From: Ypsolopha sequella
Lineage: Eukaryota; Arthropoda; Insecta; Lepidoptera; Ypsolophidae
Length of the DNA stretch: 64,000 bases
Assembly (NCBI GenBank): GCA_934047225.1
Contig: OW204000.1
Location: forward strand, 16,758,001-16,822,000
Direction: 5' to 3'
Below the pieces are notes generated by a model. The model had not been told where the DNA came from, ran no database searches, and worked only from the letters and a program-made list of their open reading frames with translations. Below, piece by piece: positions 58,385 through 64,000 of this stretch (positions within the stretch are counted from its first letter, which is position 1; each line of letters opens with the position of its first letter). Made by a program: the position numbers and the translations under genes.

Positions 58385-58762
58385 AAGACCCGAAAACACG
58401 TAGTTCTCGTTTAAATCTTGATTGATCCCAGAAACGCTAAGTTCCTGCGTAAGATCTAAAACTAAATCAAGACCCAAAAACACTTAGTTCTTGTGTAAAT
58501 CTTGATTGATCTCAGAAACGCTCAGTTCCTGCATAAGATCTTATACTAAAATCAAGATCCGAAAACATATAGTTCTCGTTTAACTCTTGATTGATCCCAG
58601 AAACGCTCAGTTCCTGCGTAAGATCTAGTACTAAAATCAAGACCCAAAAACACATAGTTCTCGTATAGCTCTTGATTGATCCCAAAAACGCTCAGTTTCT
58701 GCATAAGACCTATATCTAAAATCCCGAAAACGCTTAGTTCTCGCATAAGATTTCAAAACCTG
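58385..58762. repeat. Tandem array, 4.5 units of about 85 bp
   Basis: Units start at 58385, 58469, 58554 and 58639, with a half unit at 58723. Each unit is itself two related halves of about 42 bp (aaaacacwtagttctcgt... and gaaacgctcagttcctgc...). Decayed halves (caaagacgcacagtccttgc) extend to about 58880. Confidence 0.85.
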
Positions 58763-58880
58763 TTTAAATTTTTGAAATTTAGCTGGCAACATCAACTCCA
58801 AAGCCGCTTGGTCTTTGCATCAAGTTGAAAAGAATCTCAAAGACGCACAGTCCTTGCATTAGATTCGTGAAATTCAAGTA

Positions 58881-59467
58881 TGATTGCAATAAAAACAACG
58901 AGCACACTGAATGATATCTTCACTGTTAGTCTAATAGTATGTTACATTTATATGTGTGTATGTAAGTATTGTGAATCAGACGTTTGAAACTATCGGCTTA
59001 CTTTTTCATTCAATTAATGAATCATTTAGAAACAAAAAATTGAACAAACGCTTCTATTTATATAACATATCGATAATATTCATCTCAACTATGATATTCT
59101 AATAAAATATGTATAATTATAAGTATAATATAATAGAAATTCTAAATAAATATCTACAAATCTAAGAAAGTGGGGTGAAGGCCGTTTTCTTATTAAAATA
59201 GCTTTAATTATCCTTTAATTTAGTGATCAACTATTATATGTACCATCTAATTTTTAAATAAATTTAATTATCCATTAAATTAGTGTAAAACTATTTTTAA
59301 AAATTAGAAAGCATTAGCTTTCATCCAGATACAAATTAGGAACAACAGGGTCAATTGGGTTCATATATTTGTCTTGTACAGAAAAGATATACCCAATCAA
59401 ATCAAAAATTTTATAAAATTAAAAAATGTTTAGCGCTCCTTCTGGAACTAAAACTATTAAATTAGGT
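58881..59467. other. AT-rich stretch without recognised features
   Basis: It contains a direct ttaattatcc-type repeat at 59202 and 59265. Otherwise nothing. Confidence 0.4.
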
Positions 59468-59604
59468 ACCTGTCCTACTTTCGTTTACCACGTGCTGCCG
59501 AGTCAGTTTATAGAGTTGCGGAAGTGCATGAAATTTGAGAACTTATTGTCGTTCATGTTGCGAAATCATATTATACTGGATGTATTTTATATAAGTGACT
59601 TGTT

Positions 59605-59784
59605 GATAGAACCAAATTCATACTGGTGACTCGGTAAGTGATCACTTCAAGATTCACCGATCAGAGATCACCTTTTTTGTAAAATTGATTTTATTGTTAT
59701 TATTTTTTGTTTCCGACAGTCAATTACTATGGGTGATAGTGATCACTTACCAAGCATCCAGTATGAATTAGTTTATATCCACAA
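59605..59784. mobile_element. Family E-related element, tandem copy a
   Basis: Ends ccaaattcatactggtgact and ggatgcttggtaagtgatca-like inverted boxes (gtgatcacttaccaagcatc on the plus strand). 180 bp, identical to 59855-60034. Confidence 0.85.
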
Positions 59785-59854
59785 TCCGCTGTACTAAGTT
59801 TACGAACAACTGACATTTTGACCCCTTTAGCTTTTTTGATGCTACTGTATAAAT

Positions 59855-60034
59855 GATAGAACCAAATTCATACTGGTGACTCGGTAAGTGATCACTTCAA
59901 GATTCACCGATCAGAGATCACCTTTTTTGTAAAATTGATTTTATTGTTATTATTTTTTGTTTCCGACAGTCAATTACTATGGGTGATAGTGATCACTTAC
60001 CAAGCATCCAGTATGAATTAGTTTATATCCACAA
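59855..60034. mobile_element. Family E-related element, tandem copy b
   Basis: Base-for-base identical to 59605-59784 by eye, 250 bp downstream, with unrelated sequence between. Confidence 0.85.
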
Positions 60035-60673
60035 AAGTCATCTTTCAGTTAACTTGTAAATAATTATAGTAGTTTTAATGTATATTGCTAATCATCATTG
60101 ACCAAGAGCTACCTGTTCTACTTTCGTTCACCACGTGCTGCTGAGTCAGTTTATAGAGTCGAGGACGTGTATGAAATTTGAGAACCTATTGACGTTCATG
60201 TTGCGAAATCATATTATACCGGATGTTTTTTATATAAGTGACTTGTTGATAGAGCTAAATTAATACTGGAGATTCGGTGAGTGGTCACTCTAGTATGAAT
60301 TTGTTTATATCCACAAAAGTCATATTTCAGTTAACTTGATAATAATTATAGTCGTTTTAATGTATATTGCTAATCATCATTGACCAAGAGCTACTTGTTC
60401 TACTTTCGGTCACCATGTGCTGCTGAGTCAGTTAATAGAGTCGAGAGCGTGTATGAAATTTGAGAACTTACTGACATTCATGTTGCGAAATCGTATTATA
60501 CCGGATGTTTTTTATATGAGTGACTTGTTGATAGAGCTAAATTAATACTGAAAATTCAGTGAGTGATTACTGCAGCATGAATTTGTTTATATCCACAAAA
60601 GTGACCTTTTAGTTAACTTGTTATTAATTATAGTAGTTTAAATGTATATCGTTAATCATCATTATCCAAGAGC

Positions 60674-61455
60674 AATATCTTGTTTACGCTCTGTGTAAAT
60701 AACTTGTATTTTTAAGCTTTATCTAGTAAAATAAAAATATAAAAAATATGATTTCCATCACTATCTATTATATAATTATATCATATTCCATCATTTCATG
60801 AATATGTTGTGTTTAAGAAAGTATACCATTTAATTTACACCCCGTAGAAAGTGTATTTTTACTAAATTGCTCGGAAATGTTGGTATTTTATTTATTTAAA
60901 ATTTCTGGTCTAGACTTCATTGCGATCTAAAAACTTTACAGATAATCATATTCTACGATCCTTACACCCCTCTTTCACTCTTTTCACATTAAGTTAATAG
61001 TGGTATCGATACCTGAATCGGAATCAGAAAAAAAAAATATCAGTACATTAACGTTATAATACATAGGTATCGTTATCGTTAACGAGATATAGGAACAGAT
61101 ACCATTACCATTATCAAAAACGGTAGCAGTAATCGTATTATTTACAGTTCTCGCCTTCGACTCGGTCTTAAAATTTATACTCGTTAAGTATTTGCTTATT
61201 TTCCGTGCTCTACAATAATGTACTATTGCAGTAAAATTATAAAATTTTTGATCGAATACCTACCTAAGGTATTAAAAAGTACTTACGGAAGTATAGATCT
61301 GTATTTTATATGTAAGGTGATAAAACATATAATCGATTAACAGGAATACATCATTACTACCTTTAACAGATAGGCTGTTTAAACTGTTTATCATGCATTA
61401 TTTTTGTACAAAAACTAATTGTTTACGGTTTGGAGCACACATTTTCCCTAATTTT
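60674..61455. other. AT-rich upstream region of the PC4-like gene
   Basis: No gene is recognised. A gtatcg/cgatac-rich stretch lies at 61000-61115 (atcgatacctgaatcgga; tatcgttatcgttaacg). Promoter elements for the downstream gene may be here, but none is clear. Confidence 0.4.
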
Positions 61456-61457
61456 CA

Positions 61458-61540
61458 AGTGAAGTTAGTGCGAGTTGCTGCCAGTCGTCACCTCTGTTAA
61501 CGTTTTTTTCTCTCGACTACGAAGCTCATAATCCAAGTAT
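61458..61540 (+). other. Candidate first exon of the PC4-like gene
   Basis: The segment ends with ccaagtat|gtaagt, a near-perfect splice donor at 61541. Joined to the acceptor at 61838, the final AT plus the first G of the next exon makes the ATG. The left limit is a guess. A partial duplicate of the donor region (tccaagtat|gtgtac) lies at about 61680. Confidence 0.45.
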
Positions 61541-61745
61541 GTAAGTACCTTTTACCCTTATTTTCAAAATTTTCTTATCTGTATTTTTATTTTAATTTCT
61601 TAATGCAAGTACGTCTTCCAAAATTCTTGATTTTCTAAATTGTCTTGTCTCTTTTATTAGCTTTATGCTCTTAGTCCAAGTATGTGTACGAAAGCCCTTT
61701 AATATACAAATTACCTAATCTCTATTTTTATTATAGCGTTTTTCT
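61505..61745. repeat. Duplicated intron segment
   Basis: ctcataatccaagtatgt ... ttatctgtatttttatttta (about 61520-61600) and ctcttagtccaagtatgt ... taatctctatttttattata (about 61665-61735) are two tandem diverged copies. Confidence 0.55.
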
Positions 61746-61838
61746 TTATTAAATTTGAAACATACACTCCTAAGATATAGTTAATAAAAACACTTTTATT
61801 ATGATTTTTTTTTTTTCAAATTTATTATTATTTTTCAG

Positions 61839-61964
61839 GTCTGACTCAGAATACGAAAGTGTTAGCGTAGTGGCAGCCCCCATTGTCCCTCAAGCATCGA
61901 CAAGCAACAAAAAAAGGACTTCAACGAACAAGCGTAAAGCTCCTGCTACAGCTGAAGATACTAG
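61839..61964 (+). CDS. Small basic nuclear-type protein, exon 2 (possible PC4-like)
   Basis: After the tttttcag acceptor the exon reads on from a G that ends the start codon, giving SDSEYESVSVVAAPIVPQ followed by a Lys/Thr/Ser-rich stretch (KKRTSTNKRKAP). It ends inside an Arg codon at a gttagt donor. The acidic-serine head followed by a lysine-rich linker is how the transcription coactivator PC4 (Sub1) starts, and it contains a plausible nuclear localisation signal. The frame is confirmed by an in-phase join to 62337-62679. An in-frame ATG at 61801 lies before the acceptor in the T-rich intron tail and is unlikely to be used. Confidence 0.55.
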
Positions 61965-62336
61965 GTTAGTATTTATTTATCCTCAAGTCTCATTTAATTA
62001 ATAGTTTTTTATTTTATTGGTATATACTTTTTAGTTATGATTGTTTGTAGACCTGTCTGATTTTACTTTAAATAAAGTACTTGAATTAACACGACTACGA
62101 TAAAAAATGACCACGGGTGAACAAGCGCGGTGTCTAATAGTTCTACGGTCGACGCAGCCTTAAATGAACAAAACAACACTATATTTTTTAAACTCCTATT
62201 TTTTTATATGTAACAGATTTTGTTAATTGAGTTGGGATAATAACATGTTTGACTGGAAAGATCTAAACTCCACGAACAAAAACTCACCAACAATATTATT
62301 TATATTTTAACTAACTTTAAATTTTAATATTTATAG

Positions 62337-62679
62337 GACGAGCAAGAAAAAGGCAACACCAGACGACTTGTTTGGGCTAGAGGAGTCAAAGTTTGGCCTA
62401 AATCCCACCGGTAGTCTCACGTCTTCGATTGTCAGCCGAGTTGCCAACGGGAAAGTGCGAAGAACGATCGAAGGCGACGGTGACTACTACATCGAGTTAA
62501 AGGTGTATCGTACGGCGGACGCGGTCACCTCCAAGCCGGAGGAACGTTGGAAGAAGGCACAAATAGGCTTAAAACTTCAAACAAATGAGGGCACGTTAGA
62601 GTGGGAAGCCCTCCAAAAGTTTGTAAAAAGAGGTTTTGAAGTTTTTAGCAAAGCCGAACCTATATTTTACAGTGGTTGA
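62337..62679 (+). CDS. Small basic protein, last exon (possible PC4-like ssDNA-binding fold)
   Basis: This exon supplies 113 codons after the completed Arg codon and ends at tga 62677-62679; the whole protein would be about 156 residues. It begins TSKKKATPDDLFGLEE. The C-terminal part has a strand-like DYYIELKVYR, a charged turn, then IGLKLQTNEGTLEWEALQKF. That order (I-x-I-R-x-Y strand, then G-I-S-L..., then W-x-x-L-K helix) resembles the PC4/p15 domain, but with an insertion and without a clear signature, so the assignment is tentative. Codon use is GC-richer than the polymerase ORF 178 bp downstream, and the gene has introns, so it looks like a host gene, although it could belong to the same element. 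Confidence 0.6.
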
Positions 62680-62721
62680 TATATGTATAAATTTTAAGTA
62701 TATGTTTAAATTGATCATTTA

Positions 62722-62727
62722 ATTAAA
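62722..62727 (+). terminator. Possible variant poly(A) signal
   Basis: ATTAAA, 43 bases after the stop codon of the PC4-like gene and before the polymerase ORF. Weak evidence. Confidence 0.25.
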
Positions 62728-62857
62728 TTTAAACTTAAGTATTGTATCAAACGTTGTTTTTAAATTAATTTTCTCCGTTATCCCGTACCTTACCGATAAT
62801 CATAAATTTTAATTAACTTCTTATTTATTCCTTTTGTTATAAAAAGTAAGTTTCAAC

Positions 62858-64000
62858 ATGCCTTTTTGTACAGTTTGCCGTGAGTCTGTTCCTAATAAAA
62901 AGTGGACAGGACATTTGAGAAGTCGCGAACATAAAGATAAAGGTTGCATTATTATAGGCGAAGGCATTGAAACGGTTTCATCGGCTTTTCGAAGTCGAAT
63001 TGCTACTTATCGAATTACGTCTACTAATGAATCTGATGCAAATTCTATTGAGTCCTTCTTCAATAACATTAAAGATAAAATAAAAGGACTTTTAGATAAA
63101 AATTTAAAGGCCCATACCTGTTTAAAAATTAACTTTGAACTATTTGCGTTGTTTCTTTTGTTTAAAGATAACACTCAGGAAATAAAATCATTTAATACAA
63201 AAAATATAATAGTGTATTTGAATCATAATTATGATGAGTTAATTTCTTCTATTACAAATAATTTGAAGAAAAAAGTCGAAGAATTCCAAGAAAGGGATAG
63301 TGGGTGGACTTTTATGACAAACTCACATCTAGAAGTCAATATAAACAAATATCAACCGTTACGAGGTTCAAGATATATTGATTTACCTAAATTTATCAAA
63401 AGTAAGAAGGCATGCTTAAATATTCAAAATAAAGATGATTATTGTTTTTTGTGGTGTATCACTGCATTTTTATGCCCAGTTAAAAAACACCCTGAGCGAG
63501 TTTCATCTTATCCTAAATTTCAAGGATTATTTAACATTCAAGGTATGTCTTTTCCTGTTGGTTTTTCAGACATAGCGGTGTTTGAAAAGAACAATCCTAA
63601 TATTAGGATCATGGTTTATGGTTTAGATAACGGTAAAACTGTTACGGGCCCTTTATATAATTCGAAAAATGACAAAAGTAAAAAAACAATACATTTATTA
63701 TATTTAGAAAGTGATAAGGGTAATCATTATTGCCTCATAAAAGATTTACCACGTCTAGTTCGAAGCCAAGTGACAAAACATCATGAAAAGTTGTATTTTT
63801 GTGAATGTTGTTTACTGTTTTTTAACTCGACTATAAAATATGAAAATCATTTATGCTGTGGTGTAGCTACCGAACTTCCACGTGAAGGTTCCTTCATACA
63901 ATTTAAAAATTATAATCGTAAACAAGAGATGCCTTTCGTGATATATGCTGATTGTGAAACGCTCCTTGAACGTTATCAAGGTTGTGAGACTGATCCTAGC
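62858..64000 (+). CDS. Protein-primed family B DNA polymerase, N-terminal part (Polinton/adintovirus-like), runs off the window
   Basis: An intact, intron-free ORF of 381 codons from ATG 62858 (context aacATGC, A at -3) to the window edge. Residues 4-25 form a C2H2 finger (C4, C7, H19, H25). Around 170-300 lies a conserved Cys/His domain (YCFLWCITAF with C196; HYCLIKDL with H290), often described as OTU- or peptidase-like in these polymerases. A C-x2-C finger begins at C315. Residues 361-367 (VIYADCE; D365, E367) fit exonuclease motif I (D-x-E) of family B polymerases. The polymerase motifs proper would follow beyond 64000. This layout is typical of polymerases from Polinton/Maverick and adintovirus-like elements found in insect genomes. 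The ORF is AT-rich, unlike the host exons. No stop or frameshift is visible, so the insertion is either recent or maintained. An integrated virus-like element is the likeliest reading. Confidence 0.8.
   Translation, partial: MPFCTVCRESVPNKKWTGHLRSREHKDKGCIIIGEGIETVSSAFRSRIATYRITSTNESDANSIESFFNNIKDKIKGLLDKNLKAHTCLKINFELFALFLLFKDNTQEIKSFNTKNIIVYLNHNYDELISSITNNLKKKVEEFQERDSGWTFMTNSHLEVNINKYQPLRGSRYIDLPKFIKSKKACLNIQNKDDYCFLWCITAFLCPVKKHPERVSSYPKFQGLFNIQGMSFPVGFSDIAVFEKNNPNIRIMVYGLDNGKTVTGPLYNSKNDKSKKTIHLLYLESDKGNHYCLIKDLPRLVRSQVTKHHEKLYFCECCLLFFNSTIKYENHLCCGVATELPREGSFIQFKNYNRKQEMPFVIYADCETLLERYQGCETDPS

Larger units (their letters stand above)
59468..60673. repeat. Tandem array of three diverged large units
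   Basis: Units begin at 59468, 60111 and 60393 (acctgtcctac / acctgttctac / acttgttctac). Units 2 and 3 are 282 bp apart. Each reads through cacgtgctgc, gagtcagttta, gaaatttgagaac and gatagarc, and ends near catcattgaccaagagc. Unit 1 is longer because it holds two copies of a family E element. Confidence 0.8.

Noticed and set aside
58552..58746. 64-codon ORF with repeated ELSVFG / ENYVFLG words
   Set aside because: It is the translation of the 85-bp tandem array; periodic peptides are expected from any open tandem repeat.

Overview
This is eukaryotic nuclear DNA, most likely from a moth or butterfly. It is AT-rich, with short, GC-richer, spliced exons in long introns. It is crowded with repeat types common in Lepidoptera: palindromic MITEs, short elements starting with a 'cccgcggcttcgcccgcg' head, pieces carrying (TCTG)n with 'ggttccgta', and 3' ends of RTE- and L1-like retrotransposons. 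No tRNA, rRNA, CRISPR array or bacterial-type operon was seen.

Four gene-level units are supported. (1) Plus strand, 929-7160: the last three coding exons of a uronyl/heparan-sulfate 2-O-sulfotransferase of the pipe/Hs2st family, with a 3' UTR and a poly(A) signal near 8274; upstream exons lie left of the window. (2) Minus strand, 12749-14413: a long last exon for a glycogen-targeting subunit of protein phosphatase 1 (RVxF motif plus CBM21 domain); a splice acceptor sits 6 bases before the first ATG, so its 5' exon(s) lie somewhere to the right. (3) Plus strand, about 61460-62679: a small spliced gene for a basic, possibly PC4-like protein of about 156 residues, whose start codon appears to be split by an intron. 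(4) Plus strand, 62858 to the window end: an uninterrupted 381-codon start of a virus-like, protein-primed family B DNA polymerase of the Polinton/adintovirus kind (zinc finger, Cys/His domain, second zinc finger, exonuclease motif I).

The 47 kb from 14.4 to 61.4 kb has no convincing host gene. It is a graveyard of non-autonomous transposons. Family A is a palindrome of about 165 bp with six copies. Family B is about 425 bp, TTAA-flanked, with seven copies. Family C is about 500 bp with three copies. Family D is a palindrome of about 260 bp with four copies plus fragments. Family E has sequence-similar ends and a tandemly duplicated set near 59.6 kb. There are also several single-copy palindromes, a hAT element with perfect 8-bp target duplications nested in other elements, two tandem-repeat arrays (44.0 and 58.4 kb), and a few GC-rich islands (32.5, 42.2, 54.8 and 56.8 kb) that could hold promoters or non-coding first exons.

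The host genes look unrelated in function: one modifies glycosaminoglycans in the Golgi, the other sets glycogen metabolism. The most interesting part is the right edge, where a spliced host-like gene sits 178 bp upstream of an intact viral-type polymerase ORF, next to a recently duplicated repeat array.
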